Shown here piece after piece: positions 8,593 through 17,295 of a DNA stretch of 64,000 nucleotides. The notes beneath the pieces were generated by a model. It was not told the DNA's origin and made no database searches. It was given only the letters and a program-made list of their open reading frames with translations. How positions within the stretch are numbered: the first letter of the stretch is position 1; each line of letters opens with the position of its first letter. The DNA comes from Actinoplanes derwentensis. GTDB lineage: Bacteria > Actinomycetota > Actinomycetes > Mycobacteriales > Micromonosporaceae. The position numbers and the translations under genes were made by a program. Location of the stretch: assembly GCF_900104725.1 (NCBI RefSeq), contig NZ_LT629758.1, forward strand, positions 2,170,001 through 2,234,000, in the 5' to 3' direction.

Positions 8593-9540
8593 CTCCAGCT
8601 CCGGATCCAGCCCCAGCACCGGCCGGTCGGCGCGCTGCGGAGGCTGCGGGGGCAGCCAGTTCCAGGTGTCGGTGATCGTCTCGCGGACCGGCCGGCAGCG
8701 CAGCCCGGCGGCCAGGGCACGGGAGACGTCACCGGCGTGCAGGAAGTTGTGCAGCGGGCCCGGCGGCAGCCACACCGGCAACTGGATCCACGGCTCGATC
8801 CCGGCGGCCAGGATCGTCTCCGGATCCCGCCACCGCAGCTCGGCCCGGCCGCCGGTCACCTCCACGGCGATGTCGAGGAACTCGCCCATGGTGGTGTGGC
8901 CGGGCGGGCTGACCGTGTTGAACGGGCCGGTCCGGCCCGCGGCCGCGTTGTCGAGGACGAACGCGGCCAGATCGCGGGCGTCGATGTACTGCAACGGCAG
9001 CTCCCGGGGACCGGGGGCCAGGGTCGGGCCGCCGCGGTGCAGGCGGTGCAGCCACCACGGCAGACGGCCGATGTCCTCGTGCGGGCCCAGGATCAGCCCG
9101 GCCCGGGCCAGCAACACCGGACCGTCGAACACGGCCGTCGCGAGCTCACCCCGCAGCTTGTCACCGGCGTACCCCGGGTCGGCAGCGTCGACCAGCGGCG
9201 CGTGTTCGTCGAGGCCCGGCTGGTGGCCGTCCTCGTCGAACAGGTACACCGACCGGCTCGACACGTACGTGAAATGCCCGGCCCGGCCCTTCAGCAGTGC
9301 GGCCGCCGCCCCGACCACCTCACCGGCGGCCGACCAGGTGTCGACCACCGCGTCCCACTCACCGGTCGCCAGCGCGGCCAGACCGTCGTCGGCCAGCCGG
9401 TCACCGGTGCGGACCTCGACACCGTCGACCGGTGACCGCAGGCCCCGGTTGAACACCGTCACCGTGTCACCGCGCGCCACCGCGAGTTCGGCCATCGCCC
9501 GGCCGACGAACCCACTACCGCCCAGCACCAGAATCCGCAT
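8524..9540 (-). CDS. NAD-dependent epimerase/dehydratase (atypical short-chain dehydrogenase)
   Basis: A 338-residue extended-SDR protein. It begins with the Rossmann signature MRILVLGGSGFVGRAMAEL and has a TYVSSRSVY segment equivalent to the usual active-site region, then LRGELATAV and a substrate-binding C-terminal half. The canonical YxxxK is not clear (YVSSRSVYLF, then GYAGDKLRGE could supply Tyr and Lys). Relatives are annotated as NAD-dependent epimerases or isoflavone-reductase-like proteins; the substrate is unknown. It is a single gene, with CAGCCT ending 7 nt before the ATG, possibly a leaderless promoter. Confidence 0.85.
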   Translation of the reverse strand: MRILVLGGSGFVGRAMAELAVARGDTVTVFNRGLRSPVDGVEVRTGDRLADDGLAALATGEWDAVVDTWSAAGEVVGAAAALLKGRAGHFTYVSSRSVYLFDEDGHQPGLDEHAPLVDAADPGYAGDKLRGELATAVFDGPVLLARAGLILGPHEDIGRLPWWLHRLHRGGPTLAPGPRELPLQYIDARDLAAFVLDNAAAGRTGPFNTVSPPGHTTMGEFLDIAVEVTGGRAELRWRDPETILAAGIEPWIQLPVWLPPGPLHNFLHAGDVSRALAAGLRCRPVRETITDTWNWLPPQPPQRADRPVLGLDPELESAVTGLPGGGVGGHDVQAAVGQ

Positions 9541-9580
9541 ACGGTTCAGGCTGCCCGCTACCGCGGCGACACGCCCAGGA

Positions 9581-10063
9581 TCATCTGCCGTCGGCAGAAC
9601 CCAGGAACGCCTCGATCGCCTCCACCACCAGGGCGTGATCGTCGGCCTGCGGCAGCCCCGACACCGTCACCACCCCGACCACACCCACACCCGGCACCCG
9701 GATCGGGAACGCGCCACCGTGCGCGGCGAACAACGCCGGATCCACACCCATCGCGGCGTCCAGCGCGGCACCCTTGGCCTCCAGACGGCGCCCGACCAGG
9801 TACGACGAGGCCGCGAACCGGTACACCACCCGCACCTTGCGCTCGATCCAGGCGTCGTTGTCGGCGCTGGACCCGGCCAGCCCGGCGTGGAACAACTGCT
9901 GCTGGCCACGGCGGATGTCGACGGCCACCGGCAGGTCCCGGCCGGCCGCCAGCTCCACCAGCAACGATCCCAGCCGCCAGGCGTCGGCCTCGGTGAACCG
10001 GGCGAACACCAGGCGCTGTTCCTGCTCCTGCACGGTCGCGATCAACTTCTCCAGGTCGCTCAT
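9581..10063 (-). CDS. UPF0303 / GlcG-HbpS-like heme-binding-type protein
   Basis: A 160-residue cytoplasmic protein of the UPF0303 branch of the GlcG/HbpS (DUF336) fold, often named heme-degrading domain protein. Supporting features: the N-terminal coil MSDLEKLIATVQEQEQ, the strands DLPVAVDIRRGQQQLFHAGL, a DNDAWIERK segment and the Gly/Val-rich GVGVVGVVTVSGLPQADDH near the end. The start ATG has CATAAT ending 8 nt upstream, close to a consensus -10 for a leaderless transcript. Heme binding is known for some relatives; it is not shown here. Confidence 0.85.
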   Translation of the reverse strand: MSDLEKLIATVQEQEQRLVFARFTEADAWRLGSLLVELAAGRDLPVAVDIRRGQQQLFHAGLAGSSADNDAWIERKVRVVYRFAASSYLVGRRLEAKGAALDAAMGVDPALFAAHGGAFPIRVPGVGVVGVVTVSGLPQADDHALVVEAIEAFLGSADGR

Positions 10064-10071
10064 GACACCGA

Positions 10072-10863
10072 TTATGAATCCTGCCAGACCAGCCAGCCGA
10101 GGCGGGCGATCAACGCGAGCACCACCGTCAGCAGGATGATCCGCACGAAACCGGCGCCCCGGCGCAGGGCCATCCGCGCGCCCAGCAGGGCACCGCCGAC
10201 GTTGCAGACGGCCATCGCGGCCCCCAGCAGCCAGGCCACGTGACCGGTCGCGGCGAACACGACGAGCGCGCCCAGGTTCGTCGCGGTGTTCACGATCTTG
10301 GCCATGGCCGATCCGTGCACGAAGTCCGCCCCGATCAGCGTGGTGAACGCCAGCACCAGGAACGTGCCGGTCCCCGGCCCGATCAGCCCGTCATAGGCGG
10401 CGATCCCGGCCCCGGCGACGGCCACGGCGGTCCCACGCCGCCAGGCGGTCCGTTTGTGCGGTTGTTCGATCAACCCCATCTGCGGCCGTACGGTGACGAA
10501 CACCGCCACCAGGATCAGCACCGCGATGATCACCGGCCGATAGGCGCTCGCCGGAATCGCACCCGCCAACGCCGCCCCGCACCCGGCACAGAGCAGCGCC
10601 AGACCGGCCGCCGGGCCCGCCACACCCCAGTCGATGGTCGTCTTGCGGGCGTACGCCACCGCCGCCGTCGACGTCCCACAGATCGCCGCCAGCTTGTTCG
10701 TACCCAGCGCCGTCGCCGGATGCAACTGCGGTGCCGCCACCAGCAACGCCGGCAACAACAACAGCCCGCCACCACCGACCACCGCGTCGATCCACCCGGC
10801 CGCGAACGCCGCCACCATCAGCGTGACCAGCACCTCGGGTGCCGCTTCGACGAACAGGTTCAC
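10072..10863 (-). CDS. TauE/SafE-family (TSUP) anion permease
   Basis: A 263-residue inner-membrane protein with about eight hydrophobic helices. The two family half-repeats are visible: [19 protein letters not shown] with [14 protein letters not shown] in the first half, and [17 protein letters not shown] with [11 protein letters not shown] in the second. Members move sulfite, sulfoacetate or other small anions. I start at the GTG at 10863 because it overlaps the stop of a 29-residue membrane peptide (10860-10949) by GTGA; the longer frame to 10929 would run through that peptide. Expression is therefore probably coupled to the peptide. Confidence 0.85.
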   Translation of the reverse strand: MNLFVEAAPEVLVTLMVAAFAAGWIDAVVGGGGLLLLPALLVAAPQLHPATALGTNKLAAICGTSTAAVAYARKTTIDWGVAGPAAGLALLCAGCGAALAGAIPASAYRPVIIAVLILVAVFVTVRPQMGLIEQPHKRTAWRRGTAVAVAGAGIAAYDGLIGPGTGTFLVLAFTTLIGADFVHGSAMAKIVNTATNLGALVVFAATGHVAWLLGAAMAVCNVGGALLGARMALRRGAGFVRIILLTVVLALIARLGWLVWQDS

Positions 10864-10949
10864 TTCTGACGTTGTTTCTGCAACCAGATACCGAACGACG
10901 CGCCCGCGATGAACAACACCACGAGACACAACAACGCCTTGAAGAACAT
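10860..10949 (-). CDS. 29-residue single-pass membrane peptide upstream of TauE permease
   Basis: A small frame starting at the ATG at 10949 with a good ribosome binding site (GGGAGA, 8 nt upstream) and stopping within the permease start (TGA shared as GTGA). The product has Met-Phe-Phe-Lys, then a hydrophobic stretch [19 protein letters not shown] and a basic end QKQRQK, giving one membrane helix with a positively charged C-terminus. Either it is a real microprotein that accompanies the permease, or a leader whose main job is to bring ribosomes to the permease start. No relative recognised. Confidence 0.6.
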   Translation of the reverse strand: MFFKALLCLVVLFIAGASFGIWLQKQRQK

Positions 10950-10967
10950 CGCACTTCTCCCGTTGGC

Positions 10968-10973
10968 TAGGGT
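10968..10973 (+). promoter_or_regulatory. Leaderless -10 box of the EEP-family gene
   Basis: TAGGGT fits TANNNT and ends exactly 7 nt before the GTG at 10980, so the first transcribed base should be the G of the start codon. No ribosome binding site is present. Confidence 0.55.
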
Positions 10974-10979
10974 CGGCTG

Positions 10980-11753
10980 GTGCGCCTGGCCACCTTCAAC
11001 CTGCTCCACGGCAGATCCTTGTCCGACGGCACCGTACACGCCGACCGGATCCATGCCGCGATCACCGACCTCGACGCCGACGTCCTCGGCCTGCAGGAAG
11101 TCGACCGGGCCCAGCCCCGCAGCGGCCTGCTCGACCTCACCACCCTGGCCGCCGACGCCCTCGGCGCGCACACCCACCGGTTCGCTGCCGCCGTCGTCGG
11201 CACCCCCGGCGAGATCTGGCAACCGTGGCATGCCGCCGCCGACATCTCCCACCCGCAGTACGGGATCGCCCTGGTCAGCCGCTACCCCGTGCAACGATGG
11301 CTGATCACCCAGCTGCCCGGCGCCCCGATGCGCTCACCCGTGCTGGTCGGCGGCGGCCGGCTGATGCTGCTGCGCGACGAACCCCGGGTGCTGCTCGCCG
11401 CCGTCCTGGACACCCCGCACGGGCCGCTGTCGGTCGCCACCACCCACCTGTCGTTCGTCCCCGGCTGGAACGTGCGCCAATTACGCGCCGCCGTCCGCGC
11501 CATGCGCGCCCTGCCCGCACCACGGGTGCTGCTCGGTGACCTGAACATGCCCGCCGGTCCGGTCCGCGCCTTCACCGGCTGGCAGCCCCTGGCCCGGGCC
11601 GCGACCTTCCCCAGCCCGGTGCCGCGCACCCAGCTCGACCACGTGCTCGCCGACCCACGCGGCGCGGCAGCCCTCGGCCGGGTCGTGCAGGTGCGCACCC
11701 CGCGCGCCGGCGTCTCCGACCACCGCCCGCTGGTCGTACACCTGCACCACTGA
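10980..11753 (+). CDS. Endonuclease/exonuclease/phosphatase (EEP) family hydrolase
   Basis: A 257-residue metal-dependent phosphodiesterase-fold protein. The family motifs appear in order: [12 protein letters not shown] (start strand with Asn), LGLQEVDR (metal-binding Glu), [17 protein letters not shown] (Asp/Asn pair), TQLDHVLA and [14 protein letters not shown] (catalytic Asp-His). No signal peptide, so it probably acts in the cytoplasm. The substrate may be nucleic acid, phospholipid or inositol phosphate; the sequence alone does not decide. It has a leaderless-type promoter and shares a 30 bp divergent region with the peptide-permease pair. Confidence 0.9.
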   Translation: MRLATFNLLHGRSLSDGTVHADRIHAAITDLDADVLGLQEVDRAQPRSGLLDLTTLAADALGAHTHRFAAAVVGTPGEIWQPWHAAADISHPQYGIALVSRYPVQRWLITQLPGAPMRSPVLVGGGRLMLLRDEPRVLLAAVLDTPHGPLSVATTHLSFVPGWNVRQLRAAVRAMRALPAPRVLLGDLNMPAGPVRAFTGWQPLARAATFPSPVPRTQLDHVLADPRGAAALGRVVQVRTPRAGVSDHRPLVVHLHH

Positions 11754-11782
11754 CCCATTCGCCTCTTGCTAAGGAGAAGCCC

Positions 11783-12667
11783 GTGTTCACCGGCCTGAGC
11801 GCCTTCCCGCTCACCCCGCTGCACGACGACCACCTCGACGAACCCGCTTTCGTACGGATCATCGAACGGCTCGCGTCCGCCGGCGTCGACAGCATCGGCA
11901 CCCTGGGATCCACCGGCTCGTACGCCTACCTGGACCGCACCGAACGCGCCCGCACCGTCACCCTCGCCGTCCAGCACGCCGCCGGCGTCCCGGTGATCGC
12001 CGGCATCGGAGCGCTCCGGCAGGCCCACGTCCTGCGGTACGCCGACGACGCCCAGCAAGCCGGCGCGTCCGGCCTGCTGCTGGCCCCGGTGTCGTACCAG
12101 CCGTTGCATCCCGACGAGGTGTACCACCTGTTCGAACAGGTCACCGCACGGATCGCGGTGCCGCTGGTGGTCTACGACAATCCGCGCACCACCGGTTTCA
12201 CGTTCACCGACGACCTGTACGCGGCGGTGGCGAAACTCCCGCACGTCACCTCGATCAAAGTGCCGCCGCTCCCGGTCACCGCACCGATCGCCCGCGACCG
12301 GGTCACCGCCATCCGGGCACTGCTGCCCGCCCACGTCGGCATCGGCGTCTCCGGCGACCCGGTCGCCGCGGTAGCCCTGCACGCCGGTTGCGACGCCTGG
12401 TACTCGGTCATCGGCGGCACCCTGCCCACCGCCGCCCTCGCCATCACCCGGGCCCCGGACCCCGCCGCCGCGAAAGCCGCCTCCGACCGGCTGCGGCCGC
12501 TGTGGGAACTGTTCGCCGCCCACGGCAGCCTGCGCGTGGTGGCCGCCATCGCCGAACACCTCACCCTCACTGGCCCCGACAGTCTGCCCCGCCCGATCCG
12601 GGGCCTGGACACCACCGCCCGCCGTGCCGTCATCCACGCCCTGACCGAAGCCGGCCTGGACCACTGA
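11783..12667 (+). CDS. DapA-like dihydrodipicolinate synthase/N-acetylneuraminate lyase family aldolase
   Basis: A 294-residue class I aldolase of the DHDPS/NAL family. The Schiff-base lysine lies in HVTSIKVPPL, the catalytic Tyr in PLVVYDNPRTTG, and the substrate carboxylate loop in TLGSTGSYAYL (GTTGE in true DapA). The departure from GTTGE and the CDAWYSVIGG segment suggest an aldolase acting on another keto acid, not lysine biosynthesis. The GTG start has AAGGAG 7 nt upstream. It lies 29 bp after the EEP gene and may share its transcript. A strong hairpin follows. Confidence 0.88.
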   Translation: MFTGLSAFPLTPLHDDHLDEPAFVRIIERLASAGVDSIGTLGSTGSYAYLDRTERARTVTLAVQHAAGVPVIAGIGALRQAHVLRYADDAQQAGASGLLLAPVSYQPLHPDEVYHLFEQVTARIAVPLVVYDNPRTTGFTFTDDLYAAVAKLPHVTSIKVPPLPVTAPIARDRVTAIRALLPAHVGIGVSGDPVAAVALHAGCDAWYSVIGGTLPTAALAITRAPDPAAAKAASDRLRPLWELFAAHGSLRVVAAIAEHLTLTGPDSLPRPIRGLDTTARRAVIHALTEAGLDH

Positions 12668-12693
12668 CGGCAGACCGGCGAGCGCTTTCCCGC

Positions 12694-12732
12694 GTGGTGA
12701 CTTGCGGTGCGATCCGCACCCCAGGTCACCAC
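12694..12732 (+). terminator. Hairpin after the DapA-like gene
   Basis: Outer arms GTGGTGAC (12694-12701) and GTCACCAC (12725-12732) enclose a second stem GGTGCG/CGCACC around ATC. No U-run follows, which is usual for actinobacterial terminators. It could also be the first stem of the leader ahead of the ABC-F gene. Confidence 0.55.
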
Positions 12733-12997
12733 ACCAGCAACGCGACCGCTGCCCGGTGAGGGCACGCTCACGCCCGGCGGTCGCGTCGGCGGCCCGGGCG
12801 GGTCGCCTGCCTTGCGGGGATGCCACGCTCAGGGGTAGCCCGGCGTGGGGCTGGCGGGGCGTACCAGCGAATGGGTCGTTGAATTGGATTTGCGGGGTGG
12901 GTGGGGGAGCGAGCAGAGTAGGAGGCCCACAGCGGCGAGGAGTTCCGGTGATCTGAGAGACACACGACCCGTGTCCCTTCACTACCTGGAGCCTGCC
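12733..12997 (+). promoter_or_regulatory. Structured leader region upstream of the ABC-F gene
   Basis: 265 bp without a convincing gene. It contains further inverted repeats (GCGACCGC at 12741 with GCGGTCGC near 12776; CCACGC near 12822 with GCGTGG near 12843), a copy of the dispersed intergenic repeat, and a minimal start-stop frame ATG GGT CGT TGA near 12870. Antibiotic-resistance ABC-F genes are often controlled by such attenuating leaders; here this is inference from structure only. Confidence 0.35.
12772..12819. repeat. Dispersed intergenic repeat, partial copy A
   Basis: Contains GCCCGGCGGTCGCG and GGTCGCCTGCCTTGCGGGG, shared with copies at 18543-18615 (opposite orientation) and 46406-46480. 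All three lie outside genes. Confidence 0.5.
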
Positions 12998-14572
12998 TTG
13001 TCCCACCTCAAAGCCACCGGCCTCGGCCACGCCCACGACGGCGACCTGCTCTTCTCCGGCCTCGACCTGACCCTGCGCCCCGGCGACCGGATCGGGATCG
13101 TCGGGCCCAACGGGGCCGGCAAGACCACCCTGCTGCGCATCCTGGCCGGCGAACTGGCGCCCACCCACGGGGTGGTGAAGACCGGCGCCCGGATCGGGTA
13201 CGTGCCGCAGCGCATGCCCGACCCGGCGGGCACCGTCGGCGACTACCTGACCGGCGGCCTCGGCGAACTCGCCGACGTCGTCACCCGCATGCGTGACCTG
13301 GAGAGACGCCTGGCGGTCGAGGACGTGCTCGACGAGTACGCGGCCGTGCAGGAACGCTGGACCGCCCTGCAAGGGTGGACCGCTGAGACGCGGCTCACCG
13401 AGATCCGCCAGCGCCTGGACATCGATCACCTGCCCGACACGCTCACTCTCAGCGCCGTCAGCGGTGGTGAACAGGCCCGGCTGATGCTGGCGCGCGCCCT
13501 GCTCGACAGCCCGGCCCTGCTGCTGCTCGACGAACCCACCAACCATCTCGACGCCGACGGCGCGGCCTGGCTACGGCAGTGGCTGCGCGACTACGACGGG
13601 GGAGTCCTCGCGGTCAGCCACGACCGGGCGTTCCTCGATGAGGTCGCCGGCCGGATCATCGAACTCGACGGCATCGACGAACAACCCCAGGACTATCCCG
13701 GCGGCGGCTACACCGCGTTCCGCGAGGAGAAACAGCGCCGCTGGGAGAAACTGCTGCTCGACTACGAGGCCCAGGAGAAGGACCGGCGCCGCTGGGAAGC
13801 CGACATCGAACGCACCAAGGCCTACTCCTCCGGCGTGGAGAACAGCGTCCGGTCCGGGCTCACCGCACCCCACCTGCGGCGTGTCGCCCGGCTGGTGGCC
13901 CGTAAAGCCAAGGTCCGGGAACGGCGCCTGCGCCGCCAGATGGCCTCGGTCAAGTGGATCGCCCGGCCCCGGACCCGGCCGCCGCTGACCCTGGCGTTCC
14001 CCGCCGACAACGACGACGCGAACGACACCGTCCTGACCGTGCGCGACCTCACCGTCCGGGACCTGCTCAAAGGCATCGATCTCGACGTCACCCGCGGCGA
14101 CCGGATCCTCATCACCGGCCGTAACGGCGCCGGCAAGACCACCCTGCTGCGGGCCATCGCCGACCAGCACCCGGACGTGGCAGTGCTGCCCCAGACCGAC
14201 GACGGCCTGCGCGACACCACCACCGTGATGGACTTCTTCCGCGCCCGGGTGCCGGTCTACATCGACGACGCCGAGAAACTCCTGTCCGGGCACCAGTTCG
14301 ACGACGACCAGTGGGACAGCCCGGTGCGGGACCTGTCCGCCGGGGAGTTACGGCGGCTGCTGCTCGCGGTGCTGGTCAACAGCCCGGCCCGGATCCTGCT
14401 GCTCGACGAACCCACCAACCACCTGGACTTCGCCGCCCTCGACGTCATCGAGGAGGCGTTACGCCGCTACCGGGGCACCCTGCTGGTGGTCTCGCACGAC
14501 AGGTACTTCGCCGACGCCATCGGCCACACCCGGCACTGGCATGTCACCGGTGGACAGGTGATCGAGAACTGA
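12998..14572 (+). CDS. ABC-F family ATP-binding protein (ribosome protection / translation factor type)
   Basis: A 524-residue protein with two ATP-binding cassettes and no membrane domain. First cassette: GPNGAGKTT, SGGEQARL, LLLDEPTNHLD. Interdomain linker: a charged, Arg/Lys-rich helix pair around residues 250-335 (EKQRRWEKLLLDYEAQEKD). Second cassette: GRNGAGKTT, LSAGELRRL, LLLDEPTNHLD. ABC-F proteins bind the ribosomal E site; several actinobacterial members protect against macrolides, lincosamides or pleuromutilins. I favour the TTG at 12998 (LSHLKATGLG, with TGGAG 7 nt upstream); a GTG at 12971 is an alternative. The long structured leader supports drug-responsive control. Confidence 0.9.
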   Translation: MSHLKATGLGHAHDGDLLFSGLDLTLRPGDRIGIVGPNGAGKTTLLRILAGELAPTHGVVKTGARIGYVPQRMPDPAGTVGDYLTGGLGELADVVTRMRDLERRLAVEDVLDEYAAVQERWTALQGWTAETRLTEIRQRLDIDHLPDTLTLSAVSGGEQARLMLARALLDSPALLLLDEPTNHLDADGAAWLRQWLRDYDGGVLAVSHDRAFLDEVAGRIIELDGIDEQPQDYPGGGYTAFREEKQRRWEKLLLDYEAQEKDRRRWEADIERTKAYSSGVENSVRSGLTAPHLRRVARLVARKAKVRERRLRRQMASVKWIARPRTRPPLTLAFPADNDDANDTVLTVRDLTVRDLLKGIDLDVTRGDRILITGRNGAGKTTLLRAIADQHPDVAVLPQTDDGLRDTTTVMDFFRARVPVYIDDAEKLLSGHQFDDDQWDSPVRDLSAGELRRLLLAVLVNSPARILLLDEPTNHLDFAALDVIEEALRRYRGTLLVVSHDRYFADAIGHTRHWHVTGGQVIEN

Positions 14573-14585
14573 CAAACTGACCGGC

Positions 14586-15512
14586 ATGTCGCTGCAGCCC
14601 CACCAATCCTGGTCACCGGCCACCCCCGAGACGGCACACCAGTTCACCGAAGCATGGCTGGCCAACCGGCGACTGTCCGAGCACACCCGCACCGCCTACC
14701 GCCGCGACGTGCGGACCTGGCTCACCTGGTGCGCCGACCGCGGCCTCGAACCGCTGCGCGCCACCTTCCTGGACGTCAACACCTACGCCCGGCAGCTCGA
14801 GACCCGCCTCGCCCCGGCCACCGTCGCCCGGAAACTGTCCGGAGTGTCCAGCTGGTACGACTTCCTGGTCAAACTTCAGGCGGTCACCACCAACCCGGTC
14901 GGTGGCGCCGACCGCCCCTACGTCGACCGCGACCACTCCGCCACCCTCGGCCTGACCCCCGAAGAGGTCGACGCACTGCTGGCCGCCGCCGCCACCGCCG
15001 GGAAGCGCACCCACGCGATGCTGACCCTGCTCGCCGACCTGGGGCTGCGCGTCAGCGAACTGGTCGGCCTCGACCTGATCGACATGAGCTACGAACGCGG
15101 CCACCGCACCGTCCGGTTCACCGGCAAAGGCGGCAAAGCCCGCCGCCGCGCCCTCACCCCGGCCACCGCCCAGGTCCTGGACGAATGGCTCACCGAACGC
15201 GGCCTGGCCGCCGGGCCCCTGTTCCGCACCTCCACCGGCGGCCGGGTCGACCGGTACGCGGTGTTCCGGCTGATCCGGCGCCTGGCCACCCAGGCCGGCA
15301 TCGCCGAAGCCGGCCGGCTGTCCCCCCACTCGTTGCGGCACGCGTTCGCCACCACCGCCCGCGCCGAAGGCGTCCCCCTCGAAGACGTTCAGGACGCCAT
15401 GGGCCACGCCGACCCGCGCACCACCCGCCGCTACGACCGTGACCGTCACAACCTGGATCGTGACCCCACGTACACGATCGCCGCGGCTCGTGCCCGCCGC
15501 AACAGCGCGTGA
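14586..15512 (+). CDS. Tyrosine recombinase/integrase (XerC/D-like)
   Basis: A 308-residue site-specific recombinase. The N-terminal SAM-like core-binding domain (residues about 15-100, with SEHTRTAYRRDVRTWLTWC) is followed by the catalytic domain: Arg in LRVSELVGLD, Lys in FTGKGGKARRR, HSLRHAF (HxxR), GHADPRTT, and the nucleophile Tyr in RRYDRDRH. It starts 13 bp after the ABC-F gene. It lies among housekeeping genes with no phage or plasmid neighbours. No repeat or att site is visible beside it, so a stand-alone integrase-like gene is the safest reading. Confidence 0.88.
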   Translation: MSLQPHQSWSPATPETAHQFTEAWLANRRLSEHTRTAYRRDVRTWLTWCADRGLEPLRATFLDVNTYARQLETRLAPATVARKLSGVSSWYDFLVKLQAVTTNPVGGADRPYVDRDHSATLGLTPEEVDALLAAAATAGKRTHAMLTLLADLGLRVSELVGLDLIDMSYERGHRTVRFTGKGGKARRRALTPATAQVLDEWLTERGLAAGPLFRTSTGGRVDRYAVFRLIRRLATQAGIAEAGRLSPHSLRHAFATTARAEGVPLEDVQDAMGHADPRTTRRYDRDRHNLDRDPTYTIAAARARRNSA

Positions 15513-15580
15513 ACAAGACCCCTATGCTCTGAACCCGGTCACGAAGCAACGCGGGCGGGAAATAAATTTTGGCTACCGAT

Positions 15581-16417
15581 ATGAGTATCGTCGAGGCGGT
15601 GATCCTCGGCGCCGTCGAGGGCATCACCGAATTCCTCCCGGTGTCCTCCACCGGGCACCTGACGATCCTGGAGAAACTGTTCGGCCACACCATCGACGAC
15701 CCGGACATCACCGCATTCACGGTGATCATCCAGTCCGGTGCGGTGCTGGCGACCATCCTTTTCCTGCGTAAAGACATCGCCCGCGTCGTCCCGGCCTTCT
15801 TCAAAGGCCTGTTCGACAAAGCCCAGCGCGACACCCCCGACTTCCGGTTCGGCTGGGGCGCCCTGCTCGGCTCGATCCCCATCGTGATCGCCGCCCTGCT
15901 GTTCAAGGACCAGATCGAAGGCACCCTGCGCAGCCTCTGGTTCGTCGCCGGGGCACTGATCCTCTGGTCCGGGGTGATGGCGTTCGCCGACCACGCCGCC
16001 ACCCAGGTCCGCCACCAGGAAGACGTCACCTGGAAAGACACCCTGATCATCGGCACCGTCCAGTGTCTGGCGCTGATCCCCGGCGTGTCCCGTTCCGGCG
16101 CCACCATGTCCGCCGGCCTGCTGCGCGACCTGGACCGGGTCACCGTCACGAAACTGTCGTTCTTCCTGTCCATCCCCGCACTGACCGGCGCGTCGATCCT
16201 GCAGGGCATCCAGGAGTTCGACCGGATCTCCACCGGCGTCGGCTGGACCAACACCATCGTCGCCACCGTCGTCAGCTTCGCCGTCGCGTACGCGTCGGTC
16301 ACCTGGCTGCTGAAGTTCGTGTCGAAACACTCCTACAGCGTCTTCATCTTCTACCGGCTCGCCCTAGGCTCCCTGCTGCTGGTCCTGCTCGCGACCGGCA
16401 CCATCGACCACAAATGA
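15581..16417 (+). CDS. uppP: Undecaprenyl-diphosphatase UppP (BacA)
   Basis: A 278-residue membrane enzyme that dephosphorylates undecaprenyl pyrophosphate for cell-wall lipid recycling and gives bacitracin tolerance. Signature motifs: EGITEFLPVSSTGHL (residues about 14-28, catalytic Glu-rich loop) and PGVSRSGATMSAG (second conserved loop with the phosphate-binding Arg). About eight hydrophobic helices; length is normal. ATG 15581 is chosen since homologues begin at this position; an upstream TTG at 15569 is possible. It overlaps the following DUF3626 gene by ATGA. Confidence 0.95.
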   Translation: MSIVEAVILGAVEGITEFLPVSSTGHLTILEKLFGHTIDDPDITAFTVIIQSGAVLATILFLRKDIARVVPAFFKGLFDKAQRDTPDFRFGWGALLGSIPIVIAALLFKDQIEGTLRSLWFVAGALILWSGVMAFADHAATQVRHQEDVTWKDTLIIGTVQCLALIPGVSRSGATMSAGLLRDLDRVTVTKLSFFLSIPALTGASILQGIQEFDRISTGVGWTNTIVATVVSFAVAYASVTWLLKFVSKHSYSVFIFYRLALGSLLLVLLATGTIDHK

Positions 16418-17295
16418 CACCCGCGGAACGAGCGCTCGCCCACGTGCGGGCGCTCTTCCCGTCTCCGGGCCCGGTTCCGGCCGCCCCGATCACCGTCAAC
16501 TTCCACCCCGACCGGCTGCTCGCCGACGGCCACACCGTCGCCGAACACCTGGCCGCCGACGGCGTCTACCGCACCCAGTACGAGACCGGCATCTCCAACG
16601 GCGGCCTCGGCGGCGACCGGCCGCGCTGGGAACAGCATCTGTTCGGCGGCGACTACAGCCGGCCCGTCTACGGCGCCCTCAACCTCGCCGGGCACCCCGA
16701 CGGGGCGGCACCCCGCTTCGGCAGCTGCCACCTGATCCTGCACCCGCACACCCTGCGGCGCGCCACCTTCAGCCTCGGCGACAGCCACACCCACCCGGAA
16801 CTGCTCGGCACCGCGGACACCTTCACCACGATCTGGAACGCGCTGCTCGAGCAGGTCACCCGTACCGGCAATGCGTCCGGGGTGACCGCGAGCAGCGCAC
16901 CCGAGTGGGTGGCGGCACTGACCGCACCCCGCGCCGACGCCGGCCGGGTCCTGGACGACTACGTCGAAGCCCAGGTCCACGGCGGCCTCACCATCGCCAC
17001 GGATATCGCCGCGATCGTCGCCGACCCGTCGTTTCGCGGCACCGGCACCGAACAACACCTGCGGCGACTCGCGGTCCCGATCCGCTGGCATCCCGGTTTC
17101 CAGCTGCCCGCCACCGCGTTCCCCGCCGACCTGCGCGGCGACGAGGTCCCGCCGCTGGCCCGTGCCATCGCCGGCCGTTATCGGCAGCCGGTCCTGGACG
17201 CCGCGCTGATCGGCCGCGCCGCCCGCGACGGCGACCATCCGCAACTGGTCAAATACCTGTGGCACATCCTGGTCATGCGGGGCCGGCCAGCCTAG
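16414..17295 (+). CDS. DUF3626 family protein
   Basis: A 293-residue soluble protein whose central block ITVNFHPDRL, YRTQYETGISNGGLGG and RPRWEQHLFGGDY matches the DUF3626 family common in actinobacteria and some other bacteria. The conserved His, Asp, Gln and Tyr residues suggest an enzyme, but no activity is known to me. ATG 16414 overlaps the uppP stop (ATGA), so translation is coupled. Its 3' end overlaps the convergent hydrolase by 23 bp. Confidence 0.85.
   Translation: MTPAERALAHVRALFPSPGPVPAAPITVNFHPDRLLADGHTVAEHLAADGVYRTQYETGISNGGLGGDRPRWEQHLFGGDYSRPVYGALNLAGHPDGAAPRFGSCHLILHPHTLRRATFSLGDSHTHPELLGTADTFTTIWNALLEQVTRTGNASGVTASSAPEWVAALTAPRADAGRVLDDYVEAQVHGGLTIATDIAAIVADPSFRGTGTEQHLRRLAVPIRWHPGFQLPATAFPADLRGDEVPPLARAIAGRYRQPVLDAALIGRAARDGDHPQLVKYLWHILVMRGRPA

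Noticed and set aside
11282..13546. 754-codon minus-strand frame across three genes
   Set aside because: Covers the EEP, DapA-like and ABC-F genes in antisense; no family motif and low-complexity composition.
14586..15512. Integrase as sign of a prophage or integrative element
   Set aside because: Neighbours are housekeeping genes; no phage, plasmid, tRNA or flanking att repeat visible.
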